From: Pelecanus crispus
Taxonomy: Eukaryota > Chordata > Aves > Pelecaniformes > Pelecanidae
Reading direction: 5' to 3'
Assembly (NCBI RefSeq): GCF_030463565.1
Contig: NC_134660.1
Coordinates: 3,113,501 to 3,177,500 of the forward strand
Length of the DNA: 64,000 bases
Shown here: in pieces, positions 30,501-38,351 of the stretch
Layout: each line of letters opens with the position of its first letter
Numbering within the stretch: the first letter of the stretch is position 1
Translations under genes and position numbers: made by a program
The notes under the pieces: model-generated
What the model saw: only the letters and a program-made list of their open reading frames with translations
What the model was told of the DNA's origin: nothing
Database searches by the model: none

Positions 30501-33259
30501 GAACAGTACCCAGAACCCTTTGTTTATAGAATCAGTAGTTGAAAAACTGCACCTAGTGAGGTTCAGTAAGTGTCTGCCCTTCTTACTCTCTGCTTGAAGT
30601 TGGGAGGAGAAGATTCCAATGGCAAAATCCAGCCTGGAGAAGACCTGGCTGTTCCATGAAATTGGCCGATGTTACCTGGAGCTGAATAAAGCTGAAGCAG
30701 CCCAAAATTACGGACAGAAGTCCCTGCAGTCAGCAGATGAAGAGGGAGATGTTGAGTGGCAACTCCATGCTACTGTACTAGTGGCACAAGCACAAGGTAA
30801 AGGCGGGAGTACAAATTTTGCTCTAAGGATGGAGACAGCCTGTCTGTTCCGCCTCTTAGTGAAAACATCGCTGTGATTTAACAGCCAAAGTAACTGTTCA
30901 GATCAAGGCTTCTCAGCGAGACTTGCTCGATTAACTATTGTTCTCTTAATCTTCTGTTAAAAATAGATGTTGTCATTTGTCTGTTGCAGTAAGATTAAAG
31001 GATTACTGGTCTGCAATCATGAACTTTGAAAAAGCGCTTGAGAAGGCAAAGCTTATTCACAATGAAGCTGCTCAAAAGGCCATCATTACTGTAAGTGGCT
31101 CGTTGCAAAGAGGAGAGAAGCTTGGGGCAGCATCAGTAAGTTAGCTGTAGCTATTGTCTAGTGTCCTGCCAACTGAGAAAACATCACTACGTAGCTAGTG
31201 TGTTACAAGGGGGAAAATGTAGCCTCTGAAGCAGTTTACATATTAAAAGTTATAGAATCATAGAATCGTTTAGGTTAGAAAAGACCTTTAAGATCATCCA
31301 GTCCAACCATTAACCTAACATTACCAAGTCCACCACTAAACCAATTAAGGGGACAGTAGCAACCCCATGCCTCCTGGCTTGGTGGCTGGATCATTTTATG
31401 AAACCTCCCGGCTCAGAAAACTTAACCCCAGTTTTGAACCAGTCCAACATATAGAAGGGTGAAGCCCTAGCCCTGCTCAGATCAAGGGAAAATTTTCTTT
31501 TGACCTCCCTGGGGCAAGGATCTCACACACACACACACAATACAGCGGTGCCTTCTCTGCGTTCAGTTGCTATCAGCCGCTGATCGCAGCTCACCCTTTT
31601 CTGGCCTCTCCAAAATGTCCCAGAGAAACCACTTTCCACCAGACCATGGAAGAACATCTGGGCATGGCCAGTGACCCACGGTAAAGCAGTCTGCATGTTC
31701 TGGTAGCCTGCTTTCCTTGACCCGACAGTGGGTTGCGGGTGATCTGACCGCACCCGGCTTGCCAGACAACAGTTACAGCATAGACACCTACCTAGTGGTG
31801 ATCCCTCCTGGGTGCCCAGAGCTCAGGCAGAGCCGGTTCTCCTGCCAGAAGAAAAATGATAGTGTGAGAGATGGAATCTTCAGGGGAGGAGACATTTGGT
31901 AAGGGCTACTAACAGGTAGGAATCGCTGCAGGGAGAAAGGAAGCATATTGGTGCAGAGAGTTTTATGGTAGGAAAGGACCAGGTAATGATAGCAGAGATC
32001 TAAAGAAAACAGGAAAAACTTAGGTATGTAACTGCATTTCTAGAGCTTTTTATTAATAAGCCGTATCACTTTCAGGCCTTAGATGATGTGAGCAAAAGCT
32101 TCATTGAAGAGCTGAACAAAAGAGAAGAAACGACAGTTTGCTCTCTTAAAGGTAGTTGTCATTTAGACCTCTGCACCCCATAAATATAACAATTCTCCAC
32201 GTTTCCTGGCTTGGTGGCTGGATTATTTTTTAATGAAAGTAAAAACTAGGAATCATTAAGGTTGGAAAGGACCTCTAAGATCATCCGCCCAACCACCAAC
32301 CCAACACCCCCATGCCCACTAAACCATGTCCCCAAGTGCCACCTCTGCCCCTTTTTTGAACATTTCCAGGGATGGTGACTCCACCACCTCTCTGGGCAGC
32401 CTGGTCCAATGCTTGACCCCTCTTTCCATGAAGAAATTTTTCCTAATATCCAATCTAAACCTCCCTGGATGCAGCTTGAGGCCATTCCCTCTCGCCCTAT
32501 CGCCGACTACTTGGGAGAAGAGCCCAACGCCCCCCTCCCTGCACGCCCCGTCAGGCAGCTGTAGGGAGCGAGTGACTCTGTGATGCCACAAAAATCTTCA
32601 TGCCAGCACCGCGTTCTTACCGCTGCCCTTCCCGCTCCGGCCGTGCCCGTGCGGGAGCGATGTGGAGCCCGAGCAGGAGATGGCAGCAGCTCCAAGGCTT
32701 CCCCCGAGCCTGGGGCCCGCTCCTGCAGACCCCCGGCCTCCCCGGGCCTGCCCGGGCTCGGGGGACGGGTCCGGGCACAGCGGGCTGGCTACCAGCCCCT
32801 GCCACCCGCTGGCCTCGGGCCAGGCAGCTCAGCCCCTCACATCGTGTGGTTGGACTCGGATGATCTTGAAGGTCTTTTCCAACCTAATCGATTCTATCAA
32901 TCCACGAATCGTCAGCAAACGGCGTCTGGGGAGACAGAAAACAGACCAGAGCTTTCTCATCGTGGCGATAGCGGCCGGGGTCTTGCTTCTCTCGCGCCCC
33001 GATGTCTCGGTGCTGGAAGTTAAGGTGGCTTTTTTCCTCCCTAGATGACGATTTCGGCAGCGAAAACACAAGAGGCAACTTCGAGAAGTACGGAGCGCGA
33101 GAGGAGGGCGACCGAAGCACGGAGAATCAAGGTGAAAAGCAAAAAGATGACGGCAGGAGCACGGAAGAACGTCGGAAGAGTAAAGAAGGGGGCAAGGAGC
33201 AAGGAAACAGGAAGGAGAGGAAAAGGGAAAAGAAGGGGAAAGAGAGGAAGAAGAACTAG
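21456..33259 (+). CDS. ODAD4: Outer dynein arm docking complex subunit 4 (TTC25), complete
   Basis: TPR protein of motile cilia needed to dock outer dynein arms on axonemal doublet microtubules; human mutations cause primary ciliary dyskinesia. Exons: 21456–21569, 22159–22290, 22619–22772, 24791–24852, 25858–26014, 27555–27779, 28810–29017, 30298–30384, 30600–30796, 30990–31090, 32076–32151, 33045–33259. They join to 1,728 nt, 575 residues plus TAG. N-terminal TPRs occupy roughly residues 14–125 ([51 protein letters not shown]). A linker with [18 protein letters not shown] and [20 protein letters not shown] follows. A second TPR block lies at about 310–480 ([55 protein letters not shown]). 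The C-terminal tail is short, about 70 residues, and rich in Lys, Arg and Glu; human ODAD4 is 672 residues. The start is the first ATG in the CpG island and leads into FPSFMAEG, as in other vertebrates. Confidence 0.95.
21781..21899. repeat. Tandem duplication of a ~58-bp unit in ODAD4 intron 1
   Basis: Copies 21781–21838 and 21839–21899 are near identical (GGAGCCTGGAGGTGACAGCA start, poly-G end). They differ mainly in the length of the G-run. Confidence 0.9.
22159..22290 (+). CDS. ODAD4: ODAD4 exon 2 (residues 39–82)
   Basis: Acceptor is GCTCCAG|GCACTG. Encodes [20 protein letters not shown] and the rest of TPR 2. Ends TCCAAG|GTAAAC in phase 0. Confidence 0.95.
22619..22772 (+). CDS. ODAD4: ODAD4 exon 3 (residues 83–133)
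   Basis: Preceded by a long pyrimidine tract and TTTTAG|GGACTT. Encodes [20 protein letters not shown] (TPR 3). Ends TTGGAA|GTAAGA in phase 1. Confidence 0.95.
23395..23635. other. CpG-dense patch in ODAD4 intron 3
   Basis: About 240 bp rich in CpG inside AT-rich intron. A 97-codon open frame crosses it (23347–23640) but matches nothing I know. It could be a small orphan CpG island or an insertion. Confidence 0.6.
24791..24852 (+). CDS. ODAD4: ODAD4 exon 4 (residues 134–154)
   Basis: 62 bp encoding [20 protein letters not shown] and Glu, matching the human SPSSIKLENKGDLSFLSKQA segment. Acceptor TTTGCAG|GTCC, donor GCAGAG|GTACAG. Confidence 0.92.
25858..26014 (+). CDS. ODAD4: ODAD4 exon 5 (residues 155–206), weak donor
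   Basis: Encodes the [20 protein letters not shown] region. The reading frame of exon 6 requires the exon to end GATGAAG with donor GTCTTT, which matches the consensus only at AG|GT. Confidence 0.9.
26506..27024 (-). mobile_element. Solo LTR of an endogenous retrovirus, antisense in ODAD4 intron 5
   Basis: About 519 bp, no internal genes. The plus-strand left end reads TGTCATGGTTTAACCCCAGC and the right end CCAAAACCAGCACG, a terminal pattern repeated widely in neoavian genomes. On the minus strand a TATAAA box (26825–26820) lies 185 bp before an ATTAAA poly(A) signal (26638–26633), the U3–R–U5 order, so the element points opposite to ODAD4. The flanks CCAGG (26501–26505) and CTAGG (27025–27029) look like a diverged 5-bp target duplication. 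The family name is not assigned. Confidence 0.85.
27555..27779 (+). CDS. ODAD4: ODAD4 exon 6 (residues 207–281)
   Basis: Long T tract then TTTCAG|ATTTGATG. Encodes [20 protein letters not shown] and [20 protein letters not shown]. Ends GATATGT|GTAGGT; joined to exon 7 this gives the conserved D-M-L-L-T. Confidence 0.95.
28810..29017 (+). CDS. ODAD4: ODAD4 exon 7 (residues 282–350)
   Basis: Acceptor CTCTAG|TGCTGA. Encodes [20 protein letters not shown] and the following TPR helix. Ends GGCAGAA|GTAAGT in phase 2. Confidence 0.95.
30298..30384 (+). CDS. ODAD4: ODAD4 exon 8 (residues 351–379)
   Basis: 87 bp after CTGCAG, encoding [20 protein letters not shown] and KFQQAID. Ends GACAC|GTATGT. 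Confidence 0.94.
30600..30796 (+). CDS. ODAD4: ODAD4 exon 9 (residues 380–445)
   Basis: Acceptor CTTGAAG|TTGGGA. Encodes [20 protein letters not shown] and the [20 protein letters not shown]. Ends GCACAAG|GTAAAG. Confidence 0.95.
30990..31090 (+). CDS. ODAD4: ODAD4 exon 10 (residues 446–479)
   Basis: 101 bp after GTTGCAG, encoding [20 protein letters not shown] and the end of the last TPR. Ends ATTACT|GTAAGT in phase 0. Confidence 0.94.
31252..31352 (-). mobile_element. CR1 LINE 3' tail, antisense, in ODAD4 intron 10
   Basis: Plus strand reads TCATAGAATCGTTTAGGTTA then AGACCTTTAAGATCATCCAG, the reverse complement of the CR1 tail at 13955 and 20010. Confidence 0.92.
31526..31541. repeat. (CA)n microsatellite
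   Basis: Eight consecutive CA units in ODAD4 intron 10. Confidence 0.85.
32076..32151 (+). CDS. ODAD4: ODAD4 exon 11 (residues 480–504)
   Basis: 76 bp after TTTCAG, encoding [20 protein letters not shown]. The first 15 residues align with the human ALDD-NKGIIREL segment. Ends CTTAAAG|GTAGTT. Confidence 0.88.
32243..32572 (-). mobile_element. CR1 LINE 3' fragment, antisense, in ODAD4 intron 11
   Basis: About 330 bp. Plus strand shows GGAAAGGACCTCTAAGATCA, then GGGATGGTGACTCCACCACC and CCTCTCTGGGCAGCCTGGTC, a reverse-complemented CR1 3' region. Confidence 0.92.
32843..32902 (+). mobile_element. CR1 LINE tail remnant, sense, in ODAD4 intron 11
   Basis: About 60 bp containing GGTTGGACTCGGATGATCTT and TCTTTTCCAACCTAATCGAT, the end of a CR1 3' UTR. 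Confidence 0.8.
33045..33259 (+). CDS. ODAD4: ODAD4 exon 12 and stop (residues 505–575)
   Basis: Acceptor TCCCTAG|ATGACG. Encodes [20 protein letters not shown] then a highly charged Lys/Arg/Glu tail ending KERKKN, with TAG at 33257–33259. Confidence 0.87.
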
Positions 33260-34080
33260 GAGCCGGTGCCCAGGAGCCTGCCGGCGCTGCAGCGTGTCCC
33301 GGGGAGGCACGGAGCAAACACGAGCTTTTCCCGGCAGCGTTCCCGCTTCTCTCTCGCAGCTCCCGGCTCCACGCGTGGGCGAGCGCCGCCCCCCCCCCCC
33401 CCCTTCCCCGCTGTCCCGGGGGGCACAAGCCCGGCAGCAGCCCCCAGCCCGGCTCTCCCGGGCGGCCCCGGGCCCCCCGCACCGCCCCCGGGGGAGGGGA
33501 GGGCCCGGCCCGGCTCCCCCCGCCCCTGCGCGCTCACGGGGGGGCCCGGGGCTATGAAAGGCGCCGCGGCCGCGCCCGCCCCAGAGCCGCTGCCCCGCCG
33601 CGCCGCTCCGCACCGGCGGCCGCTGCCCTCACCATGGTAAGCGGGGGGTCCCGGGGCAGCCGCCCCCCGCCCCCCCCCGGGCGTGGGTTTCGGTCCCCGG
33701 AGGGGAGGATGAGCCCGGCGGCGTCGCCGACACGTTGGCGATGGGCCGGGGGGGGGGGGGGGCGGGGGGCGCAGCCGGGGACCCCACGGTCGAGCCGGGG
33801 GGTGCAGCGGCGCCGTCCCGGGGGTCCCGGGCTGCCCCATCCCTGTGCCTGCCCCGGGGGGCAGCCGGGGCACGGCCGCCTTCGATGGCAGCGGGAGCGT
33901 CGCTCCCTCCACGCGTGTCCCCGTCCCGCGGGGAGCGGAGACGAGCGGGGGCTTTGCGGGGACGGCCGGGACAGGGGCGCGGGCTCAATGGGGGATTGTC
34001 CGCCCGGGAGCCCGGCGCTCCGCCGCTGCGGCTCTCTGTGGGGCCATTGTCCGCCGGGCCCTGCGTGGCCCCATCCCATG
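33260..34080. promoter_or_regulatory. CNP: CpG island promoter of CNP overlapping the ODAD4 3' end
   Basis: GC-rich, CpG-dense sequence from immediately after the ODAD4 stop through CNP exon 1 into intron 1, with several GC boxes (CCGCCC, GGGGCGG-like). No clear TATA box; GGGGCTATGAAAGG at ~33550 is a weak candidate. Any ODAD4 3' UTR must lie inside it. Confidence 0.75.
33634..33636 (+). CDS. CNP: CNP exon 1 coding part: initiator ATG only
   Basis: CTCACCATG|GTAAGC: a Kozak-like context with the donor directly after the ATG. Exon 2 opens with AAC AGA GGC, giving M-NRGF as in mammalian CNP2. The 5' UTR upstream probably starts near 33560–33590. Confidence 0.88.
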
Positions 34081-37000
34081 AAGGCGACCATTATCCTCCA
34101 AGCTGGCCGCCCAACAATGGGGCCGAAGGGTGTCTTCCATGATTGTTCTTTTGTTTGCACGTTTGAAAAGCGGCCTCAGTTACGGCGACCGCCAGCAGCT
34201 GCCTTCAGCAAAACAGCCCGACTGCTCCGGCCCTCGCTCGGCACACGGGGCCCGGCCGTAGCGATGCCAGCCTGGCCCAGCCCCGCACGGAGCCACTGCC
34301 CGTCCCTGCTCGGGGCCGAGCATCCCAGGTGGCAAAGAGGACGCTGATGCTGCGAGGAGGAGCAGCTCTCCAAGGTGGCCGACGCCATCTGCTTCCTCTT
34401 GGGACGATGACTTGGGAGCCCTGAATCCACAGGGAAGGCGATGTAGGGGTCCCAGGAGAGCCGTGTGGTCCTCGCTCTTCTCGGAGGCCCGTTCATTCCC
34501 GTGGCAGGAACTCCGGCGCCCTTTTCGGGAGCGGGCACGGCCGCCCCGGTGTGCGTGGGGCTCGCGCCCCGGCGCGCTGCGCAGTCGCTGACCCCAGGGT
34601 GGGCAGCGTTCCCTGCCCAGCGCGCGCCCCGAAGCAGCGCGGGGGTCTGGTCCTGCTCTCAGGGCACTTTGGAACCAAAATCCACCTCTAAATTCTGCAA
34701 TAAGAGATAGAAAAGTTAATCAACTGAAATTTTTTTTTTTTTTTAAGCAATCTCTTCACCCTGCAAACAGGAAAGCTGTATTTTTCTGCCGTGGGCAGAA
34801 CATTTATGTCGTGTGTAAAACCCCTCGATTCTGGGATCAAAGGCAAAACTTACTCCTTCAGCATCACGCCCGGGCTGCCGGCGCAGCGTCCCGCTCGGAG
34901 CCGGTGCTGGTCGGGGCTGGGCGAGGAGGCAGCTGGGGAGGGAAGGCGGAGGGTTCTCATATTGACCCGAAAACCAGTGGCTGCCCTGTTGAGGCTATTG
35001 AAAACTTGCACAGTTGGAGAAATCCCTCGTTTCCTTCCAGTCCTGTGTTTTTCCAGGCTCTGCTGGGAATTAATCTCGGATTCCAGTTACTGGAGCTGCT
35101 GGCAGGAGGGGAGGGAGAGCCAGTTTCACTTTCGTGTTCGGCTCAGCAGCTGCTGGGAGGGGACTTTTGTCTTTACCAGCAGCAGTTTCGGTTGCTTTTC
35201 ATCACAGGAGGAGCCCAAATTCCCTCCTCTGAGGCATTTGGGGTGCTGATCTTCAGTGTAGCATGAAGAAATGGCAGCTTTTAACACGAGAGACAGCATC
35301 CTCGCAGCCTGCGCTCAGAAAGAGCCTTTCCTGTGGGGACAGAAGATCCCTGAACAGACTTAAATCCCTTGGCAGTCTTTTTTTTTTTTTCCTTTTCATC
35401 GGATAAAGCGATGAGATTGCAGCAGCTGTTGCAACCTGCTGGGCCTTTTGTTTCCCGTTTTCAGTGCAGTTCCCCACAGCACGCTGCACCGTTGTTATCT
35501 AGTAGCCACAAGCGTTTATGTAAATGTTCAGAAATAAATTTGACACTTGAAGTGCTCTACCCGGGGCTGTAGCTTTTTGGCAGCTCGTGGTGCCTGTGAG
35601 ACTGCGGCTGCTGCCACGTGACGGGTAAAACTTCCCCTTCCTGGTCAGGCAGAATCACAGCGGCCGAGGCCGGAGCCGCACCTTCAGCTCCTCGGGTCAG
35701 ACGGACGGTGCTGGTGGGACAGGGCACGGGTCCCTGCTGCGGGACCAGCGCGGTCGCTGCGAGAGGTGGTTTAAGCCAAGGATGGCGGCCGCGGTTAGGG
35801 GCCGTGGGGGTAGAGGCCTTCTCTGCGTCCCCTTCCTCCCAGTGAAGGTTCTCGAGGGCGTGCGCTCGTGCGGTGGGAACGCGCGGTCTCTCGGGGTTGC
35901 TAGCCTGCAAAATATTTTCTTCTTGCATTTCAGAACAGAGGCTTCTCAAAGAAGAGTCACACATTCCTGCCTAAAATATTTAGAAAAATGTCTGCTCAAT
36001 CAGCAAAAGAAAGACCCGAAATGTTGCAGTTCCCTTTCCTTGACGATGAAGATACCATCTCCACAGTCAAAGAATCTAAAACCTTTTTTATTTTAAGAGG
36101 CCTGCCTGGCAGTGGGAAGTCCACTCTTGCCCAGGCTATTCAAGATAGGTATAAAGATGCCTGCAAGGTCATCTCCGTTGATAGCTATAAAATTACACCT
36201 TTAATAAGAAGCACCATTCCTGAAGAGTATTCAAAGGTGGATGAGGATCTAGTTGACTATTGCAAACGAGATACCAGCGTTATCGTTTTGGATGACACTC
36301 ACCATGAGAGGGAACGACTGGACCAACTCTTTGATATTGCTGACAAATACCGGTACAAAGTCATCTTCGCTGAGCCCAAAACCCAGTGGCGAATGGATTG
36401 CTTGCAGCTGAAGGAAAAGAATCAATGGAAACTGTCAGTGGAAGAGCTGAAGAAGATGAAGCCGAGCTTGGAGAAGGAATTCCTACCCATGTATTTTGGG
36501 TGGTTTTTGAGCAAAAGAAGTTCAGAGATCCTGAGGAAGGCTGGCCAGGCCTTCCTAGATGAGCTTGGAAGTCTCAAAGCTTTCAAAAAGGAGAGTAAAT
36601 ACTGTATGTATATAAAAGTATCTTAGCAAGTTCTTACTCTATTGATGAAATGTTAACACTCAGCAAACGGAATGAGTTTGGTCAGCTTCTAAAGTGAATT
36701 TCTAGTTAAAGTTAGCAACAAGAAAAACTGTTTAAAGATACTAATCTGTTTCCTATAGTTGATAAAAGTTGCTGGTTTAAGTAAAAATAAATGAAACGGG
36801 TTTTCCTAAGGAGTCTGTTTAGCTGTGACGCTGCAGGGAGCTGGGTTCGGGTGGCAGCAGCATCACATCAGGTGGCTGTGCATCCCCTGCTCGCTGCAGC
36901 GAGTGAAAGAGCAAAGGGAAAGACTGAACAATCTTGTCCCTTAAGGGATTCGTACAACGTCAAGGTTAAGACGAGCCACGATGACGCGCAGAGGCTTCTG

Positions 37001-38351
37001 TTTTCTAGTTAGCCTAGGTGGAAGGAGTTTTACTTACCCATCTAGTCCTTTTCAGCAGTAGGAAAGATGAAACGTGAAGGACAGGTTGGTGAAGAAAGCT
37101 GAGATGGGACTTAGCCTCGTGGGGTGACATCAGGGGGACCATTTTTTGAGACTAATATTGTTTACCTGTATCTGCAGTTGCTTCCGCTATTGAAGATCCC
37201 AAAATAAAAATAGATCTCACCAGCTACTTTGTGAAGAGGCCGCCCGGGGTCTTACACTGCACCACAAAATACACCGACTTTGGAAAAGCAGCCGGAGCCG
37301 AGGAATACGCACAGCAAGAAGTGAGTACCGGGGCTCCCGCTCCTCCCCACGACCCCAGCCTTCCTCCCCCTTCCCGGCAGGGTCCACAAGCCTCTCGGGG
37401 TGGGCTGGGGACGTGGCTTTGCTCAGAGCTGAGAGGGTAACTGTAGGGAGAGTAAGTACGTCCACGTGGCCTGTGCAACAGAAAAGTCATGACTGTGGGA
37501 GAGCTGGTGACTATTTCCTGCCAGTTTGCAAACAAAATACTCCTACCCCATCCCCGTCACCCCCCACTTCCAGCAGCATCTCCAATAGCCTGGTTTGAAT
37601 GATGAGAAATTAAGGTATTTGCACTTCCAGCTAGATTATTTCCAAATAGATGAGCCCAAGTTAAATATTGGAATTTGTGAAGGGAAAAGATGTAACCAGC
37701 TCCGAATTTCACGGAGCAGGAACTTCAGGCCACGATCTTCTAGTTGCACACAGTGTTTCAAATATGACGAAGCAAGAGTTACCGTCGTCAGCCAAGAGCC
37801 CGAGCTTGTGGACGATAAAGCCACCCACGCTGCTGTAAATCCCACCTGGCTGCAGTCAGTTAAAGCCGTGTTCGGGACTTCTCTCCCTCTTCTCCCAGGC
37901 TGTGAAGGCTTCCTACGGCAAAGGCTTCGCCTTATCCATTTCTGCTCTGTTCATCACAACAAAAACTGTCGGTGCTCGTGTAGAGCTGAGCGAACAGCAG
38001 CTGCTGCTGTGGCCTGGAGATGCCGATAAGATCCTGCCCACCGACAACCTCCCGAAAGGCAGCCGGGCTCACATCACCCTCGGCTGCGCCAACGGCATCG
38101 AAGCAGTCCAGACCGGGCTCGATCTGCTGGAGTTTGTGAAACTGGAAAAGGCAGGGAACAAAGGGGATGAAGTGGGGGAAATTGGAGGAGGGAAACTGCT
38201 GTATTTTGATAACGGTATGTGGATGCTCATCCTTTCTAAAAAGATCAATGTGAAGGCAATATTCTCAGGTTACTATGGAAAAGGAAAACTTGTGCCAACG
38301 CAGAGCACCAACAAACGGGGCTCTGCTTTTAGTTCCTGCACCATCATCTAG
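33634..38351 (+). CDS. CNP: 2',3'-cyclic-nucleotide 3'-phosphodiesterase, complete
   Basis: Membrane-anchored 2H-superfamily enzyme that hydrolyses 2',3'-cyclic nucleotides to 2'-nucleotides; abundant in myelin-forming glia, where it binds tubulin and actin. Exons: 33634–33636 (ATG only), 35934–36594, 37178–37320, 37899–38351. They join to 1,260 nt, 419 residues; human CNP2 has 421. Visible order: basic N-terminal extension ([18 protein letters not shown]), P-loop GLPGSGKS at residues 57–64 of the polynucleotide-kinase-like domain, then the phosphodiesterase domain with both catalytic H-x-T motifs, H248-C-T250 (VLHCTTK) and H327-I-T329 (RAHITL). The C-terminal CTII at 416–419 is a CaaX box for isoprenylation. 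Met20 (ATG at 35988) is the start of the shorter CNP1-type isoform; Met1 in exon 1 gives the longer CNP2 type, which carries a mitochondrial-targeting extension in mammals. It begins 374 bp after the ODAD4 stop, in the same direction. Confidence 0.97.
35934..36594 (+). CDS. CNP: CNP exon 2 (residues 2–221, P-loop domain)
   Basis: 661 bp after TTTCAG. Contains the internal start Met20, the P-loop [12 protein letters not shown] and the [18 protein letters not shown] Walker-B-like segment. Ends AAGGAGA|GTAAAT in phase 1. Confidence 0.95.
37178..37320 (+). CDS. CNP: CNP exon 3 (residues 222–269, first HxT motif)
   Basis: 143 bp after CTGCAG. Encodes [20 protein letters not shown] with catalytic His248 and Thr250. 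Ends CAAGAA|GTGAGT in phase 0. Confidence 0.95.
37899..38351 (+). CDS. CNP: CNP exon 4 and stop (residues 270–419, second HxT motif and CaaX)
   Basis: Acceptor TCCCAG|GCTGTG. Encodes [39 protein letters not shown] and [12 protein letters not shown], ending in CTII. TAG at 38349–38351. Confidence 0.96.
   Translation, partial: AVKASYGKGFALSISALFITTKTVGARVELSEQQLLLWPGDADKILPTDNLPKGSRAHITLGCANGIEAVQTGLDLLEFVKLEKAGNKGDEVGEIGGGKLLYFDNGMWMLILSKKINVKAIFSGYYGKGKLVPTQSTNKRGSAFSSCTII

Noticed and set aside
33256-34347. Long frames around the CNP promoter (up to 237 codons)
   Set aside because: GC-rich composition artefacts on both strands. The real frame is ATG at 33634 followed at once by a splice donor.
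37595-38029. 144-codon frame starting before CNP exon 4
   Set aside because: It is in another frame than exon 4, runs through intron 3 and the CCCAG acceptor, and the conserved protein begins at 37899.
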